NCBI RefSeq assembly: GCF_034366625.1
Contig: NZ_JAXMIH010000006.1
Location: 806,001 to 870,000, forward strand
Source: Prosthecobacter sp.
Lineage (GTDB): Bacteria > Verrucomicrobiota > Verrucomicrobiia > Verrucomicrobiales > Verrucomicrobiaceae
Length of the DNA: 64,000 nucleotides
Reading direction: 5' to 3'
The notes beneath the pieces were generated by a model that made no database searches, was not told where the DNA came from, and saw nothing but the letters and a program-made list of their open reading frames with translations. The translations under genes and the position numbers were made by a program. This document shows, in pieces, positions 26,836-35,869 of this stretch (the stretch's first letter is position 1; each line of letters opens with the position of its first letter).

Positions 26836-28085
26836 TGCAAACCACTTTCTCAGACATCGGCATGCGTCTCGCGGGCCCCAGTGGCATCCAGGAGCTCATG
26901 GATGACTGCGGGGCCGCGCTCACCACACATCCAGACATGCGCATGCTCGGCGGGGGCCAGCCTGCGGCGATTCCCCAGGTGCAGCAGCTCTGGCGCGAAC
27001 GCATGCAAGCGATGCTCGACGACGGCAGCATCGACCGCACGCTGCTCAACTACGACCCGCCCGGCGGCAATCCCATCTTCCGCGAAGCCTTCGCCGCCTT
27101 CCTTCAGCGTGAATGCGGTTGGAATGTCACGCAGGAGAACATCGCCGTGATGCCCAGCAGTCAGAGCGCGTTCTTTCTGCTGTTCAATCTCCTCGCAGGC
27201 CAGACCGGCTCTTCCAAACGCCGCATTCTCTTTCCGCTGCTGCCCGAATACATCGGTTACGCCAATCAGTCACTCACCGAAGGCCAGTTCACCGCCTGCC
27301 TGCCGCGCATCGTTGAAACCGCGCCGCACGAAATCAAATACCACGTCGATTTCGATCGCCTGCGCATCACGCCAGACGTCGCCGCCATGTGCGTGAGCTG
27401 TCCCACGAATCCCACCGGCAATGTCCTCACCCAAAACGAGTTCGACAGCCTCCATGCTCTCAGCGAAGCGCACGGGATCCCGCTCATCCTCGACAACGCC
27501 TACGGCCACCCGTTCCCCGGCGTCATCCACAACGGCTTCCAGCCGAAGTGGCAGCCCGGAATGATCTTCAGTATCAGCATGAGCAAGGTTGGCCTCCCCG
27601 GTGTGCGCACCGCCATGATCGTTGCCGATCCGCACATCGTGAAGGCTTTGTCGAACATGAACGCCATCGTCTCCCTCGCGAATGGCAATCTCGGTCAGGC
27701 GCTCCTCATGCCGCTGCTCAAAGACGACACGCTCATCAAGCTCGGCCCCGAAATCATCCGCCCCTTCTACCGCGATCGCTCCGACTTCGCCAAATCTGTT
27801 CTCGCCAACGCACTCGGTGACCGCGTCCCTTGGGCTTTGCATGCGCAGGAAGGCGCCTTCTTCCTCTGGCTTTGGATCAACGGTCTGCCCATCACCGCCG
27901 CCGAGCTGTATCGGCGGCTCAAAGAGCGCAAAGTGCTCGTCATCCCCGGCCACTACTTCGCCTACGGTATCGACCAAGAGTGGCGTCATCCGCACGAATG
28001 TCTGCGCCTTACCTACTCGCAGCCGCAGCACATCGTCCGCGAAGGCCTTGAAATCATCGCCGATGAAATCATCCGCAGCTTCTGA
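26835..28085 (+). CDS. avtA: Valine-pyruvate aminotransferase AvtA
   Basis: 416 residues, the length of E. coli AvtA. A fold-type I PLP aminotransferase: LGGGQPAAIPQVQQLW near 38-53, NYDPPGGNPIFREAFAAFL, SCPTNPTGNVL (substrate-binding Asn), LILDNAYGHPFPG (PLP Asp/Tyr) and SISMSKVGLPGVRTAMI, with the Schiff-base Lys in SMSKVGLPG. It interconverts valine and pyruvate with 2-ketoisovalerate and alanine. Its 3' end overlaps the methyltransferase gene that follows, so the two are coupled. Confidence 0.9.
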   Translation: MQTTFSDIGMRLAGPSGIQELMDDCGAALTTHPDMRMLGGGQPAAIPQVQQLWRERMQAMLDDGSIDRTLLNYDPPGGNPIFREAFAAFLQRECGWNVTQENIAVMPSSQSAFFLLFNLLAGQTGSSKRRILFPLLPEYIGYANQSLTEGQFTACLPRIVETAPHEIKYHVDFDRLRITPDVAAMCVSCPTNPTGNVLTQNEFDSLHALSEAHGIPLILDNAYGHPFPGVIHNGFQPKWQPGMIFSISMSKVGLPGVRTAMIVADPHIVKALSNMNAIVSLANGNLGQALLMPLLKDDTLIKLGPEIIRPFYRDRSDFAKSVLANALGDRVPWALHAQEGAFFLWLWINGLPITAAELYRRLKERKVLVIPGHYFAYGIDQEWRHPHECLRLTYSQPQHIVREGLEIIADEIIRSF

Positions 28086-29028
28086 GCCGTTCTCGGCTTT
28101 CATGGCCCGGGCACTGTTCGATCCCGAACGCGGCTACTACACGCGCCATATTCGCACCGTCGGCAGAAGCGGCGATTTTGCCACATCCTCCACGCTCTCG
28201 CCTAGCCTCGGCAGCGCTATCGCGGCCTGGTTCAAATCCGAATCGCGAATTCAGCCGCACATCCGCCACATCATCGAAATCGGAGCAGGTGATGGATCAC
28301 TCATGGCCTCCTTTCGCCAATCCCTCGGTTGGTGGAAACGTCGCCCCTACACCTTCCACATCGTCGAAACCTCGACCGTGCTCCGCGAACAGCAGCAGAA
28401 GCGTCTTGGAGGCAAAATCCACTGGCACAACGATCTCGAATCCGCTCTCGACCAAGCTCAGGGTCACGCCTTCATCTACCACAACGAGTTGCTCGACGCC
28501 TTTCCCGCCACGCTCGTGCAGTGGAACGCTGCGGAACAGCGCTGGCTCGAAGTCTGGGTGCCCGAAGCCCTTCATCAGCACCATCTCGACGCAGCGTTCT
28601 TCAGCGTCCTTCGTCATGCCACATTCAAAGACGGGCAGCGTTGTGAATTCCACCCCAGCATCAGAAACTGGCTTCGCCGCTGGACGCCGCATTGGAAAAG
28701 CGGAGCCATGCTCACCATCGACTACGGTGATGATTTCCCCCGTCTCTACCATCGTCGGCCACACGGCACGCTGCGTGCTTATCTCCTCCATCAAAGACTC
28801 ACCGGAACCGATATCTATGCCAATCCCGGCCGCCAGGACATCACCGCCGACATCAACTTCACCGACTACGCCGCCTGGCTGCGCGAACTCGGCCTCGAAC
28901 AAGCCTCCCGGCAAACCCTCGCCGAATTTCTCCGCCCACACGCGCCCCCAGCACAGCTCCTCGACCCTGACGGTGCCGGAAGCGCTTTCAAATGCCTCGT
29001 GCATCGCCGCCTGGCATGCGCATCATGA
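28063..29028 (+). CDS. SAM-dependent methyltransferase, MidA/NDUFAF7 family
   Basis: 321 residues from the ATG at 28063, which overlaps avtA by 23 nt. This start keeps the family N-terminus EPFSAFMARALFDPERGYYTR; the ATG at 28102 would remove PFSAF. IIEIGAGDGSLMASF is the SAM-binding glycine loop; NELLDAFPATLVQW and LTIDYGDDFPRLYHR are also family-specific. The eukaryotic member methylates an arginine of the complex I 49-kDa subunit (the NuoD homologue). A bacterial substrate is not established, but nuoD lies 7 kb upstream in this window. Confidence 0.85.
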   Translation: MKSSAASEPFSAFMARALFDPERGYYTRHIRTVGRSGDFATSSTLSPSLGSAIAAWFKSESRIQPHIRHIIEIGAGDGSLMASFRQSLGWWKRRPYTFHIVETSTVLREQQQKRLGGKIHWHNDLESALDQAQGHAFIYHNELLDAFPATLVQWNAAEQRWLEVWVPEALHQHHLDAAFFSVLRHATFKDGQRCEFHPSIRNWLRRWTPHWKSGAMLTIDYGDDFPRLYHRRPHGTLRAYLLHQRLTGTDIYANPGRQDITADINFTDYAAWLRELGLEQASRQTLAEFLRPHAPPAQLLDPDGAGSAFKCLVHRRLACAS

Positions 29029-29037
29029 TTCAACCGC

Positions 29038-30456
29038 ATGAATTCCGCCACCGACCGCCCCGGCACGCTTGAGAAAGCGCTCAAGATCAATCTCGCACAC
29101 ACCATCTACGGCACCTTCGCCGAGATCGGTGCCGGACAGGAGATCGCCAACTGGTTCTTCCGTGCCGGTGGAGCCTCAGGCACCGTCGCCAAGACCATGT
29201 CCGCCTACGACATGATCATCAGCGACGAGATCTACGGCAAATGCAGCCGTTACGTCTCGCGCAAGCGCATGTGCGACATGTTGGAGCACGAATACCCGAT
29301 GCTCATCCAGCGGTTGAACGCGAAGCGTTGCACCACCACCACCTTCTTCACGCTCGCCGACACCGTGCGCGCAAAGTCCTATCGTGACACCAAAGAAGAG
29401 TGCCATGGCTGGATCGGCCTCCGCTTTCAAACCGTACCCGGCGGTCCCAGCAACGACATTCAGATGCATGTGCGGCTCCTGGATGACTCGAACGCGCGTC
29501 AGTCCGATGCGCTCGGCAAACTTGGCGTCAATCTCCTCTACGCCGCCTTCCATCTGCGCGATGACCTGCCCGCCTTCCTCCAAAGCCTGCTCGATGACCT
29601 CACCCGCAAACGCGTCGAGATCGACATGATCGACTTCAGTGGCCCCGCCTTTACCGCGCATGAGTATCAGGACCGCCTCGTCGCGTTGAAACTCGTGCGC
29701 CTCGGCCTGGCTGATGCCGCCTTGTTCGGTGCCAACGGCGAAATCTGGCAGGCCTCCGATGTCCTGTGGAAAAAACCCGTCTTCCTCAAACGCGGCAGCT
29801 TCGATCCTATCACCAAGCTCAATCTCGACATGATCGAGCGCGGCCAAGCCGCCTTTCAGGCCGACTTCGGCGATGAAGCCCGCGACAACATCGAGATCCT
29901 CGAGATCACCATGCACAACCTCCTCGCCAGTGGAGCGGAAGTGCCGGACAGCGATTTCCTCGCTCGTGCCGACATCCTTCAGGCGCTCGGCAAAAACGTG
30001 CTCATCTCCAAATACCCCGAATTTCACCGCGTCAGCAGCTACCTCGCCCGCCACACGCAGTGCCCCATCGGCATCGTGCTCGGCCTGCCCTTGTTCCAAG
30101 AATTGTTCAACGAACGCTGGTGTACCGACCTCGAAGGCGGCCTGCTCGAAGCCTTTGGCCGCCTCTTCAAAAACCAGGTTCGCGTTTATGTCTATCCCAT
30201 GGGCAATCCCATGACCGGCCAGATCCTTGGTGTGAACGACGCCCGCGTCACCCCCGAGCAGAAGCATCTCCTGCGCTATCTCATCCAAACCCAATGCGTG
30301 CGCCCGTTGGAAGAGCCCAATCACGACTTCCTGTTCCATACCAGCGCCGAAGTCCGCAACATGATCCACTCACGCGATTCCCAGTGGCAATCCCTCGTCC
30401 CCGACATCGTCCTCAAGCAAGGTCCGTGGAAGGAAATTGCAGAGCCCGCGATGTAA
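29038..30456 (+). CDS. Conserved protein of unknown function
   Basis: 472 residues, soluble, no signal peptide. It belongs to a widespread uncharacterised family (seen in Bacteroidetes, Verrucomicrobia and others) recognisable by KINLAHTIYGTFAEIGAGQE at the N-terminus, KTMSAYDMIISDEIYG, CHGWIGLRFQT and LGVNLLYAAFHLRDD. Database names given to this family (adenylyltransferase, TonB receptor) are, to my knowledge, not supported by its sequence. It starts 9 nt after the methyltransferase stop and is probably in the same operon. No catalytic motif is obvious. Confidence 0.75.
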   Translation: MNSATDRPGTLEKALKINLAHTIYGTFAEIGAGQEIANWFFRAGGASGTVAKTMSAYDMIISDEIYGKCSRYVSRKRMCDMLEHEYPMLIQRLNAKRCTTTTFFTLADTVRAKSYRDTKEECHGWIGLRFQTVPGGPSNDIQMHVRLLDDSNARQSDALGKLGVNLLYAAFHLRDDLPAFLQSLLDDLTRKRVEIDMIDFSGPAFTAHEYQDRLVALKLVRLGLADAALFGANGEIWQASDVLWKKPVFLKRGSFDPITKLNLDMIERGQAAFQADFGDEARDNIEILEITMHNLLASGAEVPDSDFLARADILQALGKNVLISKYPEFHRVSSYLARHTQCPIGIVLGLPLFQELFNERWCTDLEGGLLEAFGRLFKNQVRVYVYPMGNPMTGQILGVNDARVTPEQKHLLRYLIQTQCVRPLEEPNHDFLFHTSAEVRNMIHSRDSQWQSLVPDIVLKQGPWKEIAEPAM

Positions 30457-30503
30457 CGGCTTCGTTCTTGACGATTTGCATGCTCTGCGGCCAAGCTGCC
30501 CGC

Positions 30504-31565
30504 ATGGAAGACACCCTCGCCAGCGATCTCGACCTGATCACGATCACGCAACTTAGGCAGGTCGCGAATCAAACGCCGCAGCCTTACCGGCTGCACTTGC
30601 AGATCGAATCGCGCCTGGAGAAGACCACGAGTTCCGGCAGCCCGTTTTTCGAGGTCAAACTCGTCGATGGCGGCGATTCATTCGTCTGGCGCGTTTTTGA
30701 CAATAACCCGCTGTTTCACGAAGCGGCCAAACTCACGCGCAACACCTTCATCCAGCTCGCCGGGCAGTGGGTGGACGGCAAGTACGGCCTCGAACCACGT
30801 CAGGTGCAATTGCGGCCGCTTTCGGGGGACGAAACAAGCACCTTGCTGCTCGGCGATCCTGATCTCGCCACACGCCAACAGGCGGATTACGCCGACATCG
30901 TGGCCTTCATCGAGTCCATTCGCGATCCACGGTTGCTGAAGCTCTGCTCGGCGTTTCTGGAGCGTCACGGAGAGCGTTTCCGCCGCACCGGTGCTGCGCG
31001 CCGGAACCACCACGCACGCCGTGGTGGCTTGGTGGAGCATGTGGCGCAAATGATGCGCTGTGCGATGGCGATTGCGGGGGTTTATCCGAACTTGAATCGC
31101 GATTTGATGATCGCTGGCGTGTTGTTTCACGATTGCGGCAAGCTTTGGGAGAATGCGTATGCCGAATCCGGCTTCACCATGCCCTACAACCTCACCGCCG
31201 AGATGCTCGGCCACATTCCGCTCGGTCTGGAGCTGGTGAACAAGATGTGGCGGGACATGCTGGACACACCAGCGGCGGCGGAATGGACCACGCTCGAACC
31301 CGCGTCCGAAACTGTGCGTCTGCACCTGTTGCACCTCATCGCCGCGCATCACGGAACCCATGAGTTCGGCTCCCCTGTGCTTCCCAAGACGCCCGAGGCG
31401 ATTGCGCTGCATCACGTCGATAACATCGACGCCAAGCTCGAAATGTTCCGCCGTGCCTATGAAGGCGGCAAAGAACTGGCCCCCGGCATCATCGAGAAAT
31501 TTGTGCCGTGGCCCGTGAACATCATCGCGCCGCTGCCACCGGTGCATCTGCCGATGCCGGAGTGA
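30504..31565 (+). CDS. HD-domain 3'-5' exoribonuclease, YhaM-like
   Basis: 353 residues from the ATG at 30504; the long frame upstream is a shadow of the preceding gene. The N-terminal ~90 residues form an OB-type nucleic-acid-binding domain (LHLQIESRLEKTTSSGSPFF, FEVKLVDGG). The HD domain follows: HHARRGGLVEHVAQMMRC, LFHDCGKLWE, HLLHLIAAHHG and HHVDNIDAKLEMF, giving the metal-binding His/His-Asp/Asp set. YhaM degrades RNA and single-stranded DNA from the 3' end. It lies 47 nt downstream of the unknown gene. Confidence 0.82.
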   Translation: MEDTLASDLDLITITQLRQVANQTPQPYRLHLQIESRLEKTTSSGSPFFEVKLVDGGDSFVWRVFDNNPLFHEAAKLTRNTFIQLAGQWVDGKYGLEPRQVQLRPLSGDETSTLLLGDPDLATRQQADYADIVAFIESIRDPRLLKLCSAFLERHGERFRRTGAARRNHHARRGGLVEHVAQMMRCAMAIAGVYPNLNRDLMIAGVLFHDCGKLWENAYAESGFTMPYNLTAEMLGHIPLGLELVNKMWRDMLDTPAAAEWTTLEPASETVRLHLLHLIAAHHGTHEFGSPVLPKTPEAIALHHVDNIDAKLEMFRRAYEGGKELAPGIIEKFVPWPVNIIAPLPPVHLPMPE

Positions 31566-31613
31566 AATCGCCGGCTCGGATGAGTGAATGAAGTGATCCA
31601 GGAGGGGCCATAT

Positions 31614-31997
31614 CTATTTTCTTCCACCCCTTCGGGAAGGTTTCTTCGCTTTTAATTGCTCCCTCGCCTTCTTCGGCAAAGCATCGAGTACGAGCTGATA
31701 CGAATGCTCGACCAACTCGCGCACGAGCTTCGGTGGCAGGCTGCCATCGAGCACGACGGTGTTCCAGTGGCGCTTGTTCATGTGCCAGCCGGGTTTGATG
31801 GCCTTGTGTTCGTCGCGCAGTTCGATGGCGCGTTCGGGATCGCACTTGAGATTGATGCGTGCGGGATAATCCTCCGGCACGGTGACGGCAAACATCTTGC
31901 CGCCGACTTTGTACACCAGCGCCTCGGGTCCAAAGGGCGTCGTTTCCTCCGCGCCGGGCAGACTGAGGCAATGGGCGATGACATCGGGCAGGTCCAT
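31614..31997 (-). CDS. MmcQ/YjbR family protein
   Basis: 127 residues from the ATG at 31997; a start at 32015 would add six residues (MLGHRI). CLSLPGAEETTPFGPEALVYKVGGKMFAV, then LKCDPERAIELRDEHKAIKPGWHMNKRHWNTV is the DUF419 (MmcQ/YjbR) fold, a CyaY-like domain often suggested to bind DNA. The C-terminus has a basic tail (KAKKPSRRGGRK), consistent with nucleic-acid binding. Function is unproven in the family. Convergent with the YhaM-like gene. Confidence 0.85.
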   Translation of the reverse strand: MDLPDVIAHCLSLPGAEETTPFGPEALVYKVGGKMFAVTVPEDYPARINLKCDPERAIELRDEHKAIKPGWHMNKRHWNTVVLDGSLPPKLVRELVEHSYQLVLDALPKKAREQLKAKKPSRRGGRK

Positions 31998-32075
31998 GAT
32001 GCGATGACCTAACATCCGCCCTGCCTTCCGATCAACAGTCTTGCCCCAACTTCGCCGTTCCGATAGTCTCGCGCC

Positions 32076-33083
32076 ATGAATGCCAAATTGAGCCGCCGGT
32101 CGTTTCTTCGTTCCACCGCATCATTGGCGGCTCTCACCGCAGCGCCGCGACCGTTGTTTGCCGCACCTGCAGCACCGGAGTCGGTCGTGAAGCTGCTCTA
32201 TGAATCCCTGAAGCCGGAGCAGAGGAAGGAAGTCTGCTTTGCGTGGGATTATGTGGACCCAAAGCGCGGCCTGCTGCGCACGCGCCTGGAAAACAACTGG
32301 CGCATCACCAAGCCGGCGATCAAGAGCGAGTTCTTCACCGCTGATCAGCAGGCGATGATCCGTACCATCTTCGAGGGCATCACGGCACCCGAATGGCACG
32401 AACGTTTCGACAAGCAGCTCGATGACGACATCGGCGGCTTCGGCAACAAGCAGGGCATCGCGATCTTCGGCGAACCGGGCAGCGGCAAGTTTGAGTTCGT
32501 GCTAAGCAGCCGGCACATGACGCTGCGTTGTGATGGCGACAGCTCCGAGCATGTGGCCTTTGGCGGCCCGATTCTCTATGCGCACGAAGGCGATGCGCTC
32601 TACGAGAAACCGAATCACCCGCACAACGTCTTCTGGCATCAGGCACTGGAGGCCAACAAGCTCTACCATGTGCTCGACGCGAAGCATCAGGCGCTCGCGC
32701 TCGTCACGCAGGGTATGCCGACCGAGGAACTCGTGGGATTCAAAGGCAAGGACGGCGGATTCCCCGGCTGTCCCGTGTCCGAGTTCGCTGCTGATCAGAA
32801 AGCGGAACTCCAGCGCATCCTCAACCACCTGCTGGAGCCGTTTCGCAAATCAGACCAAGACGAGGCGATGAAATGCCTCACCGCGCAGGGTGGACTCGAT
32901 CATTGCAGTCTCGCGTTTTACAAAGAGGGCGATCTCGGCGACGACGGTGTTTATGACAACTGGCGCATCGAAGGCCCGTCATTCGTCTGGTACTTCCGCG
33001 GTCGCCCACACGTGCATGTGTGGGTGAATGTGGCCGATGATGCGTCGGTGAAGCTAAACTCGTATCAGAACTCCATCATGTGA
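32076..33083 (+). CDS. DUF3500-like secreted protein
   Basis: 335 residues. The N-terminus has a twin-arginine signal (SRRSFLRSTASLAALTAAP). The mature protein includes FAWDYVDPKRGLLRTRLENNW, HMTLRCDGDSSEHVAFGGPI and the C-terminal NWRIEGPSFVWYFRGRPHVH then VWVNVAD. The C-terminal WRIEGPsfvWyfRG...HvHvwvn pattern is that of DUF3500, a family of uncharacterised secreted proteins common in Planctomycetes and Verrucomicrobia. Tat export suggests it folds, perhaps with a cofactor, before export. Convergent with the sulfatase. Confidence 0.78.
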   Translation: MNAKLSRRSFLRSTASLAALTAAPRPLFAAPAAPESVVKLLYESLKPEQRKEVCFAWDYVDPKRGLLRTRLENNWRITKPAIKSEFFTADQQAMIRTIFEGITAPEWHERFDKQLDDDIGGFGNKQGIAIFGEPGSGKFEFVLSSRHMTLRCDGDSSEHVAFGGPILYAHEGDALYEKPNHPHNVFWHQALEANKLYHVLDAKHQALALVTQGMPTEELVGFKGKDGGFPGCPVSEFAADQKAELQRILNHLLEPFRKSDQDEAMKCLTAQGGLDHCSLAFYKEGDLGDDGVYDNWRIEGPSFVWYFRGRPHVHVWVNVADDASVKLNSYQNSIM

Positions 33084-33095
33084 GAACTGCGAGCC

Positions 33096-34493
33096 TCATT
33101 CGGCCTGTCCCCAGACTCGCGGTGTTTTGAAATCCGCGGCCTTTGGCGCGCTTTTCGGCGGAACTGCCTGCGCGGCCAGTTCGTTTAGCTTCGCGCGTAG
33201 TTCAGCGGCTTTTTCGGTATTTGAAGATGCAAGGTTCGTCTTCTCGTGCGGATCGGTGGCAAGATTGAAGAGTTCCACGTTCGCAGCTTTGACTGCGGTT
33301 TTCTTTTTACCCTTCTTCGCCTTCGCTTCGCCGCCTTCTTCGCTGTCGGTGATGTTGCCGCCCATCACGAGTTTCCAGTCGCCCATGCGGATGGCACCGT
33401 TGTTCGGTGTGGTGTTCAGCAGGATGAACTCGTGCGGTGAAGCCGCCCCTTGCGTGATCGCCGGCCAGGCATCACGACCATCGAGCGGGAGTTTTTGTTC
33501 CAGCGATGCGCCGGCGAGTTTCAGCAGCGTGGGATACCAGTCCACCATGTGCAGCGCGGCGGTGACCTTGCTTTCGGGTTTGATCACACCGTCCCAGGTC
33601 GCGAAGGCCACGACGCGTGTGCCACCTTCGTAAAGCGTGCCTTTGCCGACACGCAGCGGGCCGTTGTCGGTGATCTGGCCGGGGCTGGGGCCGCCGTTGT
33701 CGCTGGAAAAGATGAAGAGCGTGTTCTTGCGCAGGCCTGCCTCATCAATCGCCGCCACGATCTGCCCCACGGCCTCGTCCATCGCGGCGAGCATGCCCGC
33801 GTATTTCTGGCGGTTGCCTTTGAGCTGAGCATACGGCTTCAAATACTCGTCCGGCACCTGATAAGGGCCATGCACAGCATTGAAGGGCACATAGAGAAAC
33901 AGCGGCTTCTTCGCATCGCGTTCACGAATCAACCGCACCGATTCCTTCGCGATGAGATGGGTCGAGTAGCCCTCGTCGCGATTCTCCTTGTCATCGCGAT
34001 GCCAGTCGAAGCCGTCGTCGCGGATGTGCGTGAAGTAATCGAGCGCACCGTTGTAGTGGCCGTATTGATGATCAAAGCCGCGCTGCGTTGGCAGATAATC
34101 CGGCTTGAAGGTGCCGAGATGCCATTTGCCAACGATGGCGGTTTGATAACCAGCCTCCTTCAGCGCTTGTGGCAGCGTACGCTCTTCCAATGGCAACCCG
34201 TACTCTGCCCAGGGCCGCACCACGCCGACTTGCAAGCCGTGGCGCATCGGGTAACGCCCGGTCATCAACGCCGCACGCGTCGGTGAGCACACGGGCTGCA
34301 CGTAGAATTGATCGAGAATCGCACCCGCCTTCGCGAGTTTGTCGAGATGCGGCGTTTGAATGTCCTTCCCGCCCATGAAACCGCAGTCCGCACGTCCGAG
34401 ATCGTCCGCGAGCAGGAAGACGATGTTGGGTCGCCCCGCATCAGAGGCAAAGGCGGAGGCGGCGAATAAAAGCGAGAGCAGCACGGTTTTCAT
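33096..34493 (-). CDS. Type I sulfatase (arylsulfatase family), secreted
   Basis: 465 residues with signal peptide MKTVLLSLLFAASAFA. NIVFLLADDLGRADCGFMGG supplies metal ligands. CSPTR (69-73) followed by AALMTGRYPMRHG is the formylglycine signature. GKWHLGTF and FSSDNGGPSPG are the remaining active-site segments. A C-terminal Lys-rich insertion (near 395, EAKAKKGKKKTA) is unusual. It hydrolyses sulfate esters outside the cytoplasm. It is distinct in sequence from the sulfatase at 15.4-16.8 kb, so the two probably differ in substrate. Confidence 0.93.
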   Translation of the reverse strand: MKTVLLSLLFAASAFASDAGRPNIVFLLADDLGRADCGFMGGKDIQTPHLDKLAKAGAILDQFYVQPVCSPTRAALMTGRYPMRHGLQVGVVRPWAEYGLPLEERTLPQALKEAGYQTAIVGKWHLGTFKPDYLPTQRGFDHQYGHYNGALDYFTHIRDDGFDWHRDDKENRDEGYSTHLIAKESVRLIRERDAKKPLFLYVPFNAVHGPYQVPDEYLKPYAQLKGNRQKYAGMLAAMDEAVGQIVAAIDEAGLRKNTLFIFSSDNGGPSPGQITDNGPLRVGKGTLYEGGTRVVAFATWDGVIKPESKVTAALHMVDWYPTLLKLAGASLEQKLPLDGRDAWPAITQGAASPHEFILLNTTPNNGAIRMGDWKLVMGGNITDSEEGGEAKAKKGKKKTAVKAANVELFNLATDPHEKTNLASSNTEKAAELRAKLNELAAQAVPPKSAPKAADFKTPRVWGQAE

Positions 34494-34537
34494 GGCCGCG
34501 CTGAAACGATCAGGACATCACCCGACTTGCGATTAAC

Positions 34538-35827
34538 TCACACCAGCATCAGCGCCGGATTTTCCAGCAGCTTGCGCATTTCGGCGAGGAAGGTGGCCGC
34601 GACGGCACCATCGACGACACGGTGATCGCCGCTGAGGCCGACCCACATGCGCTGACCGGCGACGACCTGGCCTTTGTCATTCACGACGGCGGCCTTGCGG
34701 ATGCTGCCGATGGCCACAATCGCGGCCTGAGGCGGATTGATGATGGCGGCGAACTGGTCGATGCCATACGCGCCGAGATTGGAGACAGTGATGGTGCCGC
34801 CAGCGAAGTCGTCGGGGCTGAGTTTTTTGTTCTTGGCCTTGCCGGCGAGGTCTTTGACGCTCTGGCTGATTTCGAGCAGCGTTTTCTTCTCCGCCTGCTT
34901 GATGACGGGCGTGACGAGACCATCGTCGATGGCGATGGCGACGCTGAGTCCGACGGATTTGAATTTCACGATGGCATCGCCATCCCAAGCGGCATTGATG
35001 GCGGGCTGGGCTTGCGCGGCACGCACGACGGCCTTGAGGATGAAATCGTTGACGGTGTACTTCACGCCGCCGGTTTTTTCATTGGCGGCGTTGAGGTGTG
35101 CACGGAACTCCATGAGCGGCGCGGCATCGACTTCCATCTGGAGGTAGAAATGCGGGATCTGCGTCTTCGACGCGAGCAGGCGCTCGGCGATGATGTTGCG
35201 CATGCTGCTGGTGGGCACGCGTTCGTCATCGGGGCCGATGACGGGGCGAATCGCCGGTGTGGCAGCAACACGAGCGCTGGAACCGCCGGCTGGTGCGTTC
35301 TCCACGTCTTCGCGGACGATGCGTCCGCCAGGGCCGGTGCCGATGAGGGCGTTGAGATCGATACCGCGTTCAGCGGCGATTTTTTTGGCAAGCGGGGAGG
35401 CTTTGACGCGAAGGTTGGCGTTTCCAGACGCAGCGCGGCTCTTGTGCTGCGGCGCAAGAGGCAGGCGCGGACCTACGCTGGCGGCCTTGGTGGCGGAAGC
35501 GGCGGGTTTTTTCTCCGCAGCGGGTGCTGGAGCCGCGGCGGCCTGGGCTTTGGCGATGAGTTCGTCGAGGTTGGCTGGTGCAGATTCGTCTTCTTCGAGA
35601 ATGACGGCGAGCGGCGCACCAAGCGGAACTTTGCCGCCGGGCAGCGCGATGAACTTGTGCAGCACGCCTTCAAACGGGCTGGCGTATTCCATGGTGGCCT
35701 TGTCGGTCTCGATGTCGGCGATGGCTTTGCCGACGGTGACTTTGTCCCCTTCCTTGACGGTCCATTTGGCGAGGGTGCCCTCGGTCATGGTGTCACTGAG
35801 CTTGGGCATTTCGATGAATTTGGGCAT
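34538..35827 (-). CDS. pdhC: Pyruvate dehydrogenase E2, dihydrolipoyl acetyltransferase
   Basis: 429 residues. The lipoyl domain is at 1-80, with lipoylated Lys43 in ETDKATMEY. An Ala/Pro linker follows, then an E3/E1-binding domain near 140-175 (ASPLAKKIAAERGIDLNALI, GTGPGGRIVREDV). The catalytic acetyltransferase domain ends with GDHRVVDG (His near 402, Asp near 406). The enzyme transfers acetyl groups from lipoamide to CoA and forms the core of the complex. It follows pdhB by 42 nt on the minus strand. A single lipoyl domain and the lack of an adjacent pdhA or lpd are noted. Confidence 0.93.
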   Translation of the reverse strand: MPKFIEMPKLSDTMTEGTLAKWTVKEGDKVTVGKAIADIETDKATMEYASPFEGVLHKFIALPGGKVPLGAPLAVILEEDESAPANLDELIAKAQAAAAPAPAAEKKPAASATKAASVGPRLPLAPQHKSRAASGNANLRVKASPLAKKIAAERGIDLNALIGTGPGGRIVREDVENAPAGGSSARVAATPAIRPVIGPDDERVPTSSMRNIIAERLLASKTQIPHFYLQMEVDAAPLMEFRAHLNAANEKTGGVKYTVNDFILKAVVRAAQAQPAINAAWDGDAIVKFKSVGLSVAIAIDDGLVTPVIKQAEKKTLLEISQSVKDLAGKAKNKKLSPDDFAGGTITVSNLGAYGIDQFAAIINPPQAAIVAIGSIRKAAVVNDKGQVVAGQRMWVGLSGDHRVVDGAVAATFLAEMRKLLENPALMLV

Positions 35828-35869
35828 GGCGAAATCAGGATTGAAAGTTGGAAGTGCGAAGGAGGCGGA

